Shown here: positions 8,279-16,646 of the stretch, piece by piece
Numbering within the stretch: the stretch's first letter is position 1
Layout of the letters: the number at the start of each line of letters is the position of its first letter
From: Microbacterium sp. 4R-513
GTDB lineage: Bacteria > Actinomycetota > Actinomycetes > Actinomycetales > Microbacteriaceae
Assembly: GCF_011046485.1 (NCBI RefSeq)
Contig: NZ_CP049256.1
Coordinates: 1,922,001-1,986,000, forward strand
Length of the DNA stretch: 64,000 nucleotides
Direction: 5' to 3'
Made by a program: the position numbers and the translations under genes
Notes under the pieces: generated by a model
Told to the model about the DNA's origin: nothing
What the model saw: only the letters and a program-made list of their open reading frames with translations
The model's database searches: none

Positions 8279-9826
8279 TTACTGCTGCCAGTAGCTCAGG
8301 TTGAACGTGAGCTTCTGGCCGATCGTCGTCAGGTCGGCCGCCTGGGCGGCGGTCAGCTTGCCGGCGGTCTGGAACTCGGCGACCTGGGTGAGGAAGCCGT
8401 TGAGCACCTCGAGGGCACCCGCGGTGTCATCCTTCGTGACGAGCTTCAGGGCCTGGTCGAGCTTGACCGTGAGCGCGTTCGTGTTGCCCTTGTTCAGACC
8501 CGCGGCCGCGACCGACGTCTTCAGCGTGTCGACCTCGTCCTTGATGAAGGCCTCGGGGTGCCACAGGTAGTCACGCGCGAACGTCGTGAACATCTGGTTC
8601 CACGTGTTGAAGTCGTGCGCACCCGCCACGACGACGTTCTCGATGAAGCCCGCATCGTCGAGCGCGGCGACCGCATTCGCGTTCGGAAGACCGAAGTCCC
8701 AGCGCCCGCCGCCGAAGAGGATGTAGGGCGCCGCGAGGTTCGGCGTCGTGGCGCGGACGCTCACACCGCCGCTCCACGGTCCGTAGTACCCGAACTCGTC
8801 GGCGTCGAAGTTGATCAGGTTCTGCGTCACGAAGCTGCCTGCCGACAGACCCGCGAAGGCGCGGTCGATCGCGTCGGTCGAGACGTTGTAGTTCGACTCG
8901 ACGAACGGGATCACGACGTTGCGGAGGTTGGGGTACCCCTGGTTGGCGGCGCCGAGGTAGTTCGTGTTCGTCGTGATGACGACCGCCGGCTCCGTCGTGC
9001 CGTCCTGGATGAGGTTGTCCATGATGACGGGGACGTCACCCATGTTCATCCAGTCGGACTGGTCCTGGCCGCCGCCGTGCTGCATGTAGATCGTCTTGTA
9101 CGGCTCGGCCCGGTTCGGGTCGTAGTTCGGCGGGAGGTAGACGCCCATCGTGCGCGGGATGCCGTTCAGCGGCGCCAGACCCGGGATCTCGACGTAGCTC
9201 CACGTGCCCTTGGGCGAGTCGGCGCGCGGGAGCTCGATCTGCCGAGCAGCGAGAGGTGCGAAGTTCTGCTTGGCGTCGTCGTAGGGCACGAAGACCTTGT
9301 TGAAGGCGCGGCGAGCCGTGCCGGTCAGCCCGTCGGGCGCGAAGATCGGCGAGTTCGCCGGGTCGGCGACCCATAGGTTGGTGTTGTTGTCGACGTAGAA
9401 CCAGTACTGGTTCGCGCCGGCTGCGAGCGGCACGTCGGTGACCCAGTAGCCGTTGCCTGCGTTGGTCATCTCGACGTCGTACCCGCCGCCACCCCGCATG
9501 AGGCCCGGCTTGTACTGCGACGGCTGATAGATCGTCGGGTCCGTCTGGTCGGCCCAGTTCCTCAGCCTGATGTCGGCTACGAAGCGGACGCTCGTCGCCG
9601 TGGGGTTGTAGTAGACGAAGTGTCCCGTGTATCCCGTGGGCGAGTTCGGGTCGGCGGTGACCGTGGGTCCCGGCGTCAGATCGACATCGTCCGCCTGAGC
9701 GGCGAGCGGCGCCGTGCTCAGGATCATCGCGGCAGCGAGACTCAGTGCCGCGACGGCTTTCATGCGGCGGGCACGCCCACCGCCTCCGTCCTCGTGGCGC
9801 CTCGTCTTGGGTTGCAGAGCTCTCAT
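8279..9826 (-). CDS. Secreted CE1/esterase D-like carbohydrate esterase (feruloyl/acetyl esterase-like) with C-terminal helical domain
   Basis: A 515-residue exported alpha/beta-hydrolase of the esterase D (CE1) superfamily. The ATG at 9826 sits 7 nt after GGAGG; the adjacent upstream GTG is only 4 nt away. The signal peptide has an Arg/Gly-rich n-region and ends at LAAQA (about residue 46). An immunoglobulin-like early-set domain (about 55-170) precedes the hydrolase (about 185-430). The nucleophile elbow is GLSAGS (Ser near 310) and a late His lies in VAGAHDFNTW. The last 85 residues are helical (KLDQALKLVTKDDTAGALEVLNGF) and resemble FIMAH/FIVAR-type modules. It likely removes feruloyl or acetyl groups from arabinoxylan or pectin, complementing the neighbouring GH43 enzymes; the ester substrate is inferred. 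Confidence 0.8.
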   Translation of the reverse strand: MRALQPKTRRHEDGGGGRARRMKAVAALSLAAAMILSTAPLAAQADDVDLTPGPTVTADPNSPTGYTGHFVYYNPTATSVRFVADIRLRNWADQTDPTIYQPSQYKPGLMRGGGGYDVEMTNAGNGYWVTDVPLAAGANQYWFYVDNNTNLWVADPANSPIFAPDGLTGTARRAFNKVFVPYDDAKQNFAPLAARQIELPRADSPKGTWSYVEIPGLAPLNGIPRTMGVYLPPNYDPNRAEPYKTIYMQHGGGQDQSDWMNMGDVPVIMDNLIQDGTTEPAVVITTNTNYLGAANQGYPNLRNVVIPFVESNYNVSTDAIDRAFAGLSAGSFVTQNLINFDADEFGYYGPWSGGVSVRATTPNLAAPYILFGGGRWDFGLPNANAVAALDDAGFIENVVVAGAHDFNTWNQMFTTFARDYLWHPEAFIKDEVDTLKTSVAAAGLNKGNTNALTVKLDQALKLVTKDDTAGALEVLNGFLTQVAEFQTAGKLTAAQAADLTTIGQKLTFNLSYWQQ

Positions 9827-9892
9827 CACTGTTCCTCCTTGAATAGCCGTGGAGCGCCCCGAGGTCGCTCGACGTCGCCAGGCTAGCCACGG

Positions 9893-9931
9893 TTTACGAC
9901 GTTGTAAAGGAGGAATTTACGACGTTGTAAA
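9893..9931. promoter_or_regulatory. Two identical 16-bp LacI-type operators in the esterase/LacI divergent region
   Basis: TTTACGACGTTGTAAA occurs at 9893-9908 and again at 9916-9931, centres 23 bp apart (about two helical turns). Each is a near-perfect palindrome with a central ACGT. They lie between the divergent esterase (start 9826) and LacI (start 9999) genes, so one repressor could control both. The core ACGTTGT recurs at 12257 and 16525-16550. Confidence 0.7.
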
Positions 9932-9998
9932 GTATCATCGGCTCGCGCGTCGACGAGTCGACGTTGCCGGCCCCGTCGACCCGACCGATTGGAACTCC

Positions 9999-11024
9999 AT
10001 GGCCCGCGACGCCGTCTCATCACGCGGTCGACCCAGCATCTACGACGTCGCGCTGCGCGCCGGCGTCTCGCACATGACCGTCTCCCGGGTCATCAACGAT
10101 CAGCCGAACATCAGGGAATCGACGCGTCAGCACGTCAAGCGGGTCATCGCAGAACTCGGCTACCAGCCCAGTTCCGTGGCGCGGGCTCTGGCGAGTCGGC
10201 ACTCGAGAAGCATCGGCGTGATGGTGGATGCCGCGGACCACTACGGGCCGAAGAACACCCTGCTCGCGATCGAGCGGGCGGCCCGGGAGACCGGCTACAC
10301 CGTCGCGACGTTCTCGATGAGCGGCGAAGAGGGGAGCGCACGGGAGGGGTTCGCCGACCTGGCCGGCCACGGGGTGGACGCGGTGTGCATGATCGCCCCG
10401 CGGATGTCGTCGCTGGCCGCGGTGATCTCCGCGCCACTGGACGTTCCGACCATCGTGATCGGAGATGTCGAAGGCGACCCGTCGCTGATCACCGTCGCCG
10501 TCGATCAGGGCTACGGCGCCGCGCTCGTCGCGGAGCACCTGACCGGGCTCGGCCACCGCTCGCTCCTGCACCTGGCCGGACCGCTCGACTGGATCGATGC
10601 GAAGGCCCGCGAACGCTCGTGGCGCCGGGAGATGGATGCTCGTGGGCTGGCCCCGCACATGGTCGTCGGCGACTGGACGTCCGACTTCGGCTACGACGTG
10701 GGGGCGCGGCATCCGCTCGTCGAAAGCGTCTCGGCGATCTTCGCCTCGAACGACCAGATGGCTCTCGGGCTTCTGCACGGCCTGTCGACGCGGGGCCTGC
10801 GGGTGCCCGAACACATCGCGGTGGTCGGATACGACGATGCGCCGGAGTCCCGGCACCTGCTGCCGCCCCTGACAACCGTCCGGCAGGACTTCGGCGCCGT
10901 GGGTACGGCCGCGCTGCGCGCCGTCTTCGACGCCCTCGACCGGCAGCCGGTCGAGCCTCGGCAGCGCGTGCGTCCGGAGCTGATCGTGCGGTCGTCGTCC
11001 GCGCCGCCGGCGGAGCGCGCCTGA
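9999..11024 (+). CDS. LacI-family transcriptional repressor (2)
   Basis: A 341-residue LacI/GalR protein. The helix-turn-helix is PSIYDVALRAGVSHMTVSRV (about residues 11-30), followed by the hinge and a type I periplasmic-binding-like domain (about 65-335). The ATG at 9999 is used because a more upstream in-frame start would place the two operators inside the gene and adds residues unlike the family. It is divergent from the esterase and immediately downstream of the paired operators, so autoregulation and control of the esterase are likely. It is similar in layout to the regulator at 44630 (both contain WIDAKARE- or WIEAEARM-type and SNDQMALGF/L motifs). Confidence 0.9.
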   Translation: MARDAVSSRGRPSIYDVALRAGVSHMTVSRVINDQPNIRESTRQHVKRVIAELGYQPSSVARALASRHSRSIGVMVDAADHYGPKNTLLAIERAARETGYTVATFSMSGEEGSAREGFADLAGHGVDAVCMIAPRMSSLAAVISAPLDVPTIVIGDVEGDPSLITVAVDQGYGAALVAEHLTGLGHRSLLHLAGPLDWIDAKARERSWRREMDARGLAPHMVVGDWTSDFGYDVGARHPLVESVSAIFASNDQMALGLLHGLSTRGLRVPEHIAVVGYDDAPESRHLLPPLTTVRQDFGAVGTAALRAVFDALDRQPVEPRQRVRPELIVRSSSAPPAERA

Positions 11025-11112
11025 CCGGACGACGACCCAGCTCTCGCGGAGGCGGATGTCTCCCGCCCCCGAGCGCGCCGCGACGGGGCCGCCCTCGCCT
11101 GCCGCGTGGCGC

Positions 11113-12156
11113 CTAGTCGGCGTCGTCGGTGCTCGCGAAGCCGGTCGACTCGCGGCGGACGATGCGGAACGCCGGCTTGAAGGTCTCGGGCGGCCGGCGC
11201 TCGCCCTTCTCGTTGATGCGCTCGATCAGGCGGTCGACCGCGATCGCGGCGATCTCGTCGCGGCCGGTGTCCACCGTCGACATGGACGGCACCGAGTACT
11301 TGCTCTCGTCGATGTTGTCGAAGCCGATGACCGCGGCGTCGTCGGGCACGCGGAGCCCCTCTTCGCGCAGCGCGCGCAGCACACCGAGGCCGAGCGTGTC
11401 GTTGAGGGCGAAGACGGCGTCGAAGTCGACGCGCTCCTGGATCATGAGGTGCGTCGCCGCCGCGCCGCCCGCCCGGTTCCACTGCGACATCGCCGTCGGG
11501 CGGACGAGCGTCGGGTCGAGGTCGATGCCGGCCGCCTCCAGCGCGCGGAGGTAGCCGCGCAGGCGCAGGTTGGCCGAGTTCGGCTCGTCACCGCCCCGCA
11601 GGTCGGCGCCGATGAGCGCGATCCTCCGGCGCCCGATCTCGAGCAGGTGCTCCACGGCGGCCTGCGCCGACGACATGTTGTGCATCGTGACGTGGTCGGT
11701 GGGTCCGTCGAAGATGCGCTCCCCGAGGAGCACGAGCGGCCCGTCCACCGTGAGCGCGGCCGCGTCGTCCTGGCCGAGGCTCACCGGGCTGAAGAGCAGT
11801 CCGTCGAGAAAGCGCGGGCGGCTCGTCGACACGGCGCGCAGCTCGGCATCCCGCTGTCCGCTCGTCTGCTCGACCATGACGCCGAGGCCGCGCTTCTCGG
11901 CGGCCCGGATGACGGCGTCGGCGAGCTCGGCGAAGTAGTTCTCGCGGAGGGACGGCACGGCGAGGCCGATGACGCCCGTGCGGCCCGAGCGCAGACCGCG
12001 GGCGGAAAGGTTCGGGCGGTAGTCGAGCTGGACGATCGCCTCGTTGACGCGATCCCTCGTGCCCGGCCGCACGTGCGGGTAGTCGTTGATGACGTTGGAC
12101 ACCGTTTTGATCGAGACGCCGGCGACTCGCGCGACATCGTGCATCGTCGGTCCCAT
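11113..12156 (-). CDS. LacI-family transcriptional repressor (3)
   Basis: A 347-residue LacI/GalR repressor. The helix-turn-helix lies at about residues 3-25 (PTMHDVARVAGVSIKTVSNV), followed by the hinge (RPNLSARGLRSGRTGVIGLA) and the effector-binding domain with the typical DAVFALNDTLGLGVLRAL segment. It is divergent from the sugar-pathway operon that begins at 12311. The 154-bp intergenic region contains an ACAACGTTGT-type palindrome (12257-12268), making this protein the first candidate regulator of that operon. Its sequence is closest within the window to the regulator at 1111-2160. The inducer is unknown. Confidence 0.9.
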   Translation of the reverse strand: MGPTMHDVARVAGVSIKTVSNVINDYPHVRPGTRDRVNEAIVQLDYRPNLSARGLRSGRTGVIGLAVPSLRENYFAELADAVIRAAEKRGLGVMVEQTSGQRDAELRAVSTSRPRFLDGLLFSPVSLGQDDAAALTVDGPLVLLGERIFDGPTDHVTMHNMSSAQAAVEHLLEIGRRRIALIGADLRGGDEPNSANLRLRGYLRALEAAGIDLDPTLVRPTAMSQWNRAGGAAATHLMIQERVDFDAVFALNDTLGLGVLRALREEGLRVPDDAAVIGFDNIDESKYSVPSMSTVDTGRDEIAAIAVDRLIERINEKGERRPPETFKPAFRIVRRESTGFASTDDAD

Positions 12157-12256
12157 CGGTGCTCCCGCCTGCCCTTGGATTTCTGTACTCTACTGCGTCC
12201 GCGTCGTCTCGATCGCCGGCCTCCATCCGCCTCCGGAAGCCCTCCCAAAGCAAAAG

Positions 12257-12268
12257 TGCAACGTTGTA
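12257..12268. promoter_or_regulatory. LacI-type operator before the tetrulose/sugar-acid operon
   Basis: TGCAACGTTGTA has GCAACGTTGT as its palindromic core and lies about 42 bp upstream of the start at 12311. It belongs to the same motif family as the sites at 9893-9931 and 16525-16550. Confidence 0.6.
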
Positions 12269-12310
12269 TTTTACGGTATCGTGCCCGTGTGCGAGTCGCG
12301 GAGGACGGAC

Positions 12311-13288
12311 ATGCTGACAGCTGACGATTGGCCGATCGCCGGGGCGATGCTCCCCCTCGGGGATGCTCATCCGGGGCCGGACGCCGCGGACGCCGCCGAG
12401 CGGTGGCTCGCCGATCTGACGGAGGTCGCCGACGCAGGCTTCACGCACGTCGACCTCACCGACTCCTGGGTGCGCTACGGCGACCTGGACCCCGAGCAGG
12501 CGGGCGCCCTCCAGGACTGCCTCGAGTCGGCGGGCCTGACCGCCGCGTCGCTCTCGGCCATCCGGCGCAGCGTCATCGACGAGCGCCACGGCGACGAGCA
12601 CCTCGCTTACGCGCACCGGACCATCGACTACGCCGCGTCCGTCGGCATCCCCGTCGTCTCGGTCGGCCTGCACCGCGCGCTCACGCCGGAGCAGCGCGAG
12701 CAGCTGTGGTTCTGGACGGTCGAAGGCCACCGCGATCCCTTCGGCGACGCCGACGCGTGGAAGCTCGCGGTCCGGCGCCTGCAGGAGCTCGGCCGACATG
12801 CCGGCGAGGCGGGACTGCTCCTGTCCCTCGAGCTCTACGAGCACACCTTCCTCGGCACCGCGGAGTCGTCCGTGCGCCTCGTCGAAGAGATCGGTCTCGA
12901 CGTCGTGGGACTCAACCCCGACATCGGCAACCTCATCCGCCTGCACGAGCCGGTCGAGCACTGGCGGGCGATCGCCGAGGCCACGATGCCGTACGCCAAC
13001 TTCTGGCACGTCAAGAACTATGCGCGGGATGAGGATGCCTCGGCCGGCCTCTATTCGACCGTTCCGACATCGCTCGAGCTGGGCGTGATCGACTACCGCG
13101 AGGCGGTGAAGATCGCCGTGCGCAACGGATTCCAGGGCGTCATCTGCGTCGAGCACTACGGCGGCGACGGTCTCAGCGTGAGCGCGACGAACCGGGACTA
13201 TCTCCGCCGGCGAGTGCTTCCGCGTCGCGACTACGTCGTGGGACGCAGCCGCGTCCGACAGTCGCACGCCGGCGGGGGCGCGCGATGA
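12311..13288 (+). CDS. Sugar phosphate isomerase/epimerase-like TIM-barrel protein (AP endonuclease 2 superfamily)
   Basis: A 325-residue TIM-barrel protein of the xylose-isomerase-like superfamily, which includes ketose epimerases, inosose dehydratases and 3-keto acid decarboxylases. The ATG follows GGAGG (12300-12304) by 6 nt. Strand-end metal ligands can be proposed at SLELYE (Glu), GLNPDIGN (Asp), WHVKNY (His) and VEHYGGD (Glu). No signal peptide is present, so it is cytoplasmic. It is the first gene of a tightly coupled operon and its stop overlaps the DhaKL start by 4 nt. The context suggests isomerisation, epimerisation or decarboxylation of a four-carbon or branched sugar acid feeding the downstream kinase. 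The exact reaction is not determined. Confidence 0.7.
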   Translation: MLTADDWPIAGAMLPLGDAHPGPDAADAAERWLADLTEVADAGFTHVDLTDSWVRYGDLDPEQAGALQDCLESAGLTAASLSAIRRSVIDERHGDEHLAYAHRTIDYAASVGIPVVSVGLHRALTPEQREQLWFWTVEGHRDPFGDADAWKLAVRRLQELGRHAGEAGLLLSLELYEHTFLGTAESSVRLVEEIGLDVVGLNPDIGNLIRLHEPVEHWRAIAEATMPYANFWHVKNYARDEDASAGLYSTVPTSLELGVIDYREAVKIAVRNGFQGVICVEHYGGDGLSVSATNRDYLRRRVLPRRDYVVGRSRVRQSHAGGGAR

Positions 13289-15033
13289 CCCGGATCTTCG
13301 CGCACCCCGACTCGTTCGTCGCGGATGCCCTGCGCGGCTTCTCCCGGGCGCACCGCGACGAGGTGGCCCTGGTCGAGGGAGGCGTCGTGCGCGCGCAGCC
13401 GCTCGCGCCGGGGCGGGTGGCGGTACTCATCGGCGGCGGCTCCGGCCACTACCCCGCCTTCGCCGGTTTGGTGGGGCCGGGCCTCGCAGCCGGCGCGGTG
13501 TGCGGCAACATCTTCACGTCACCCTCGACCGCCCAGGCGCTGCGCGTTGCGCGCGCGGCGGGCGCGGGCGGCGGCATCCTCTTCACCTACGGCCGCTATG
13601 CCGGTGACGTCATCCACTTCGGGGAGGCGGAGCGGCGCCTGCGTGAGGAAGGCGTCGACGCGCGCACCGTGCTCATCACGGACGATGTGGCCAGCGCGCC
13701 GCCGGAGGCGGCCGACGAGCGACGGGGGATCGCGGGGATCCTCTGCGTCTTCCACATCGCGGGAGCGGCGGCCGACCGCGGCGATTCGCTCGACGAGGTG
13801 GAGCGCCTCGCCATCCTCGCCAACAGCCGCACGCGGAGTCACGGCATCGCCTTCGGAGGCTGCACGCTTCCGGGCGCGGACCATCCGCTGTTCGAGGTGC
13901 CGGAGGGTCAGATGTCGATCGGCCTCGGCATCCACGGGGAGCCGGGCATCCGGGACGTCCCCCTGCAGTCGGCGCCCGAGCTCGCCGTCACCCTGTGCGA
14001 GCCGCTGCTCGCCGAGCGCCCCGACGACGGCGCCCGCGCGGTCGTGATCCTCAACGGCCTCGGATCGGTCAGATACGAGGAGCTCTCGGTGCTGTTCGGC
14101 TTCGTCGCCCAGCACCTGGAGGAGCAGGGCGTCGAGATCGTCGAGCCCCAGTGCGGCGAATTCGTCACGAGCCTCGACATGGCGGGCGTCTCGCTGACGG
14201 TCATGTGGCTCGACGACGAGCTCGAAGAGCTGTGGTCGGCACCAGCGAGTGCGCCGGGCTTCCGCAACCGCTCGGTCGCGCGGGCCGAACGAACCGAGCC
14301 CCGATCCGGTGAAGGACCGGTCGCCGAGCCCGCCGCGCCACCCGCCGCGCCGGCGGCCGCGGCGGCGCCCGCGACCCCCGCGTCGCGCGAAGCGGCCGGG
14401 GTCGCGCGCAGGATGCTGCGCAGCGCGCGCGAGGCGGTCGCCGGGCAGGAAGGCCGACTCGGCGACCTGGACGCGATCGCCGGAGACGGGGACCACGGGA
14501 TCGGGATGCTTCGCGGCCTCACCGCCGCGGTGGAGGCCGCCGATGCCACCGCACCCGAGACGGGCGTGCGCGAGCTGCTGCAGGCGGCGGGCGACGCGTG
14601 GTCGGACATGGCCGGCGGCACCTCGGGTGCCCTCTGGGGCGCGGCGCTGGCAGAACTCGGCTCGTCGCTGGGGTCGCGCGAGAGGTACGAGCCGGCAGAC
14701 GTGGCCGGCGCCGTGGCGGCCGCGCGCGCTCGCATCGCGGCGGTGGGCGGCGCGAGCCGTGGCGAAAGGACCATGCTCGACGCGATGATCCCCTTCGAGG
14801 AGGTGCTCGCATCGGCGCTCTCCGCGGGCGACGACCTGACGTCGGCGCTCACCGCTGCTGCGGAGGCGGCGCGCCGGGGCGCGGAAGCGACCTCCGGCAT
14901 GACGCCTCGTCGTGGCCGCGCGCGCCCGCTCGCCGAGCGGAGCATCGGGCACCCCGACCCGGGGGCGATCTCGTTCTGGATCATCGCCGACGACATCGCG
15001 AGGGCCGTCGCGGCCGGCGAAGAGGGGGAGTGA
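13285..15033 (+). CDS. DhaK-DhaL fusion kinase (dihydroxyacetone / L-erythrulose kinase type)
   Basis: A 582-residue ATP-dependent kinase with fused DhaK and DhaL domains. The DhaK part (about 1-330) carries GGGSGH (50-55) and the substrate-binding His in GIHGEPG (about 217). After an Ala/Pro-rich linker (about 340-375), the DhaL ADP-binding part (about 380-582) carries the Mg-binding GDGDHG (about 400) and GGTSG motifs. Fused ATP-dependent enzymes of this type phosphorylate dihydroxyacetone, or in tetritol pathways L- or D-erythrulose. Because an RpiB-type isomerase follows directly, a tetrulose substrate (LerK/DerK-like) is more likely than glycerol metabolism; this is an inference. It overlaps the previous gene by 4 nt and is 3 nt from the next. 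Confidence 0.8.
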   Translation: MTRIFAHPDSFVADALRGFSRAHRDEVALVEGGVVRAQPLAPGRVAVLIGGGSGHYPAFAGLVGPGLAAGAVCGNIFTSPSTAQALRVARAAGAGGGILFTYGRYAGDVIHFGEAERRLREEGVDARTVLITDDVASAPPEAADERRGIAGILCVFHIAGAAADRGDSLDEVERLAILANSRTRSHGIAFGGCTLPGADHPLFEVPEGQMSIGLGIHGEPGIRDVPLQSAPELAVTLCEPLLAERPDDGARAVVILNGLGSVRYEELSVLFGFVAQHLEEQGVEIVEPQCGEFVTSLDMAGVSLTVMWLDDELEELWSAPASAPGFRNRSVARAERTEPRSGEGPVAEPAAPPAAPAAAAAPATPASREAAGVARRMLRSAREAVAGQEGRLGDLDAIAGDGDHGIGMLRGLTAAVEAADATAPETGVRELLQAAGDAWSDMAGGTSGALWGAALAELGSSLGSRERYEPADVAGAVAAARARIAAVGGASRGERTMLDAMIPFEEVLASALSAGDDLTSALTAAAEAARRGAEATSGMTPRRGRARPLAERSIGHPDPGAISFWIIADDIARAVAAGEEGE

Positions 15034-15036
15034 GCG

Positions 15037-15498
15037 ATGGGTTTGACCATCGTGGTGGGAGCCGATGACGCGGGCTTCGCCTATAAAGAGGTGCTGCGCG
15101 ATCTCCTCGCCGCCGATCCGCGGGTGACCGAGGTCATCGACGTGGGCGTCGGCAGCGACGACCCCACGCCGTATCCGCGCGTGGCCGTGAAGGCGGCGAC
15201 GATCGTTTCGCGCGGTGAGGCGGACCGGGCCCTCCTCATCTGCGGAACGGGTCTCGGCGTCGCCATCGCGGCGAACAAGGTCCGAGGCATCCGTGCCGTC
15301 ACAGCGCATGACAGCTACTCGGTCGAGCGATCAGTCAAGAGCAACAACGCGCAGGTGCTCACGCTGGGAGCGCGTGTCATCGGCCTCGAGCTCGCCAAGA
15401 AGCTCGTCGACGAGTGGCTGGCGCACACGTTCGACCCCGGCTCCGCATCGGCCGCCAAGGTCGAGCTGATCGATCGATACGAGGAGGATCCACGATGA
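15037..15498 (+). CDS. RpiB/LacAB-family sugar-phosphate isomerase (D-erythrulose-4-phosphate isomerase-like)
   Basis: A 153-residue RpiB/LacA/LacB-family protein, a typical length. Visible active-site elements are GADDAGF (8-14), Cys69 in LICGTGLG, His91 in TAHDSYS and the Asn pair at 103-104 (KSNNAQVL). In tetritol catabolism such proteins convert D-erythrulose 4-phosphate to D-erythrose 4-phosphate, next to a DhaK-type kinase, exactly the arrangement here. Ribose-5-phosphate isomerase is the alternative, but the ADDAGF start and kinase neighbour favour the tetrulose role. The stop overlaps the next start in an ATGA. Confidence 0.75.
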   Translation: MGLTIVVGADDAGFAYKEVLRDLLAADPRVTEVIDVGVGSDDPTPYPRVAVKAATIVSRGEADRALLICGTGLGVAIAANKVRGIRAVTAHDSYSVERSVKSNNAQVLTLGARVIGLELAKKLVDEWLAHTFDPGSASAAKVELIDRYEEDPR

Positions 15499-16448
15499 TC
15501 GCCAAGACCGCTGTCGTCGGCTCGGGCTACATGGGCGGCGGGATCGCCCAGGTGCTCGCCCTGGCCGGAAGGGACGTCGTTCTCGCCGATGTCAGCGCCG
15601 AGCTCGCCTCGGGGAATCGCGAGCGCATCATCGGCGAAGCGCGGGCCCACGCCGCTCGCGGCATCTTCCCGCCGGACGCGGCGGAGCGGATCGCGGATCG
15701 CGTGGCCGCGGCTCCGTCGATCGAGGACGCCGTCGCCGACGTCGACTTCGTCGAGGAGGCGGTGCCCGAGGTGGTCGAGATCAAGCACCAGACGCTCGCC
15801 CGGATCAGCGACGCCTGCCGACCGGACGCCCTCATCGGCAGCAACACGTCGACGATCTCGATCGGCACGCTGGCCGAGGCGGTCGGCGGGCCGGAGCGCT
15901 TCCTGGGAGTGCACTTCAGCAATCCCGCACCGTTCATCCCGGGCGTCGAGGTGATCCCGCATGCGGGGACGAGACCGGATGCCGCGACCCGCGTCGTGGA
16001 GCTCCTCCGCGAGTGCGGCAAGGTCGGAGTTCCGATCGCCGACGTGACGGGCTTCGTGCTCAACAGACTGCAGTACGCCCTCTTCGGCGAGGCCGCCCGG
16101 CTCGTCGAGGAGGGCGTCGCGACGCCGGAGGCGATAGACCTCATCGCCCGCACCACCTTCGGATTCCGGCTGCCGTTCTTCGGCCCGTTCGCGATCGCCG
16201 ACATCGCAGGGCTCGACGTCTACGAGTTCTGCTACCAGTCCCTTCATGGCGCATATCCCGACCGGTTCTCGGCACCCGGAATCCTCACAGAGCATGTCGA
16301 GCGCGGGGAGAAGGGCATGAAGACCGGGGGCGGATTCCTCGCCACCCCTCCCGAGCGGGCGGGGGAGCTCGCCGCGTATCGCGATGAAGCGTACGCGGAG
16401 CTGACGAGCCTCCTCCAGCGACTCGGCGAGGCGCCCGTCGACTACTGA
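15495..16448 (+). CDS. 3-hydroxyacyl-CoA-dehydrogenase-family NAD(P)-dependent dehydrogenase, probably acting on a sugar acid
   Basis: A 317-residue protein with an N-terminal Rossmann fold (VVGSGYMGGG, about 7-16) and a C-terminal helical 3HCDH domain (about 185-290). The His in GVHFSNPAP (about 139) and the downstream VEVIPHAGT element fit the family's catalytic region. The start is the ATG at 15495, preceded by GAGGAGG and overlapping the RpiB-type stop. The family also contains L-gulonate 3-dehydrogenase, which oxidises a sugar acid, so a hydroxyacid in the carbohydrate operon is a more sensible substrate than an acyl-CoA; no fatty-acid oxidation genes are nearby. It is the last gene of the four-gene operon, followed by the ABC importer promoter. 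Confidence 0.7.
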   Translation: MIAKTAVVGSGYMGGGIAQVLALAGRDVVLADVSAELASGNRERIIGEARAHAARGIFPPDAAERIADRVAAAPSIEDAVADVDFVEEAVPEVVEIKHQTLARISDACRPDALIGSNTSTISIGTLAEAVGGPERFLGVHFSNPAPFIPGVEVIPHAGTRPDAATRVVELLRECGKVGVPIADVTGFVLNRLQYALFGEAARLVEEGVATPEAIDLIARTTFGFRLPFFGPFAIADIAGLDVYEFCYQSLHGAYPDRFSAPGILTEHVERGEKGMKTGGGFLATPPERAGELAAYRDEAYAELTSLLQRLGEAPVDY

Positions 16449-16524
16449 GGCCCCAAGTTTCGGAGCCTCCGCAGGAATTTCCGACGATCCCTTGACACCG
16501 GCGGAACCTCAATGCCAAAGTTCT

Positions 16525-16550
16525 TACAACGTTGCTCTACAACGTTGTAG
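16525..16550. promoter_or_regulatory. Tandem LacI-type operators upstream of the ABC importer
   Basis: CTACAACGTTGTAG (16537-16550) is a perfect 14-bp palindrome, and TACAACGTTG (16525-16534) is a second site whose centre is 13 bp upstream. A -35-like TTGACA lies at 16492-16497, so bound repressor would cover the start region. The core matches the sites at 9893-9931 and 12257-12268, linking esterase, sugar pathway and importer. Confidence 0.75.
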
Positions 16551-16646
16551 ACCAACTCCCGACCGGAGCCGCTGACCCCCGCGCGCCCCGAGGGGAGCAG
16601 GTCGCGCACCGACGAAGAAGTCCAGCAAAACCGAAAGGAATCTCCA

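Noticed and set aside
8884..8900. ACGTTGT-like operator match inside the esterase gene
   Set aside because: It is a single half-site within coding sequence, without palindromic symmetry, and far from any promoter.
12311..13288. Naming the TIM-barrel gene L-erythrulose-1-phosphate isomerase (lerI)
   Set aside because: As I recall, LerI/EryH enzymes belong to the triosephosphate isomerase family; this protein has xylose-isomerase-like metal-site motifs instead.
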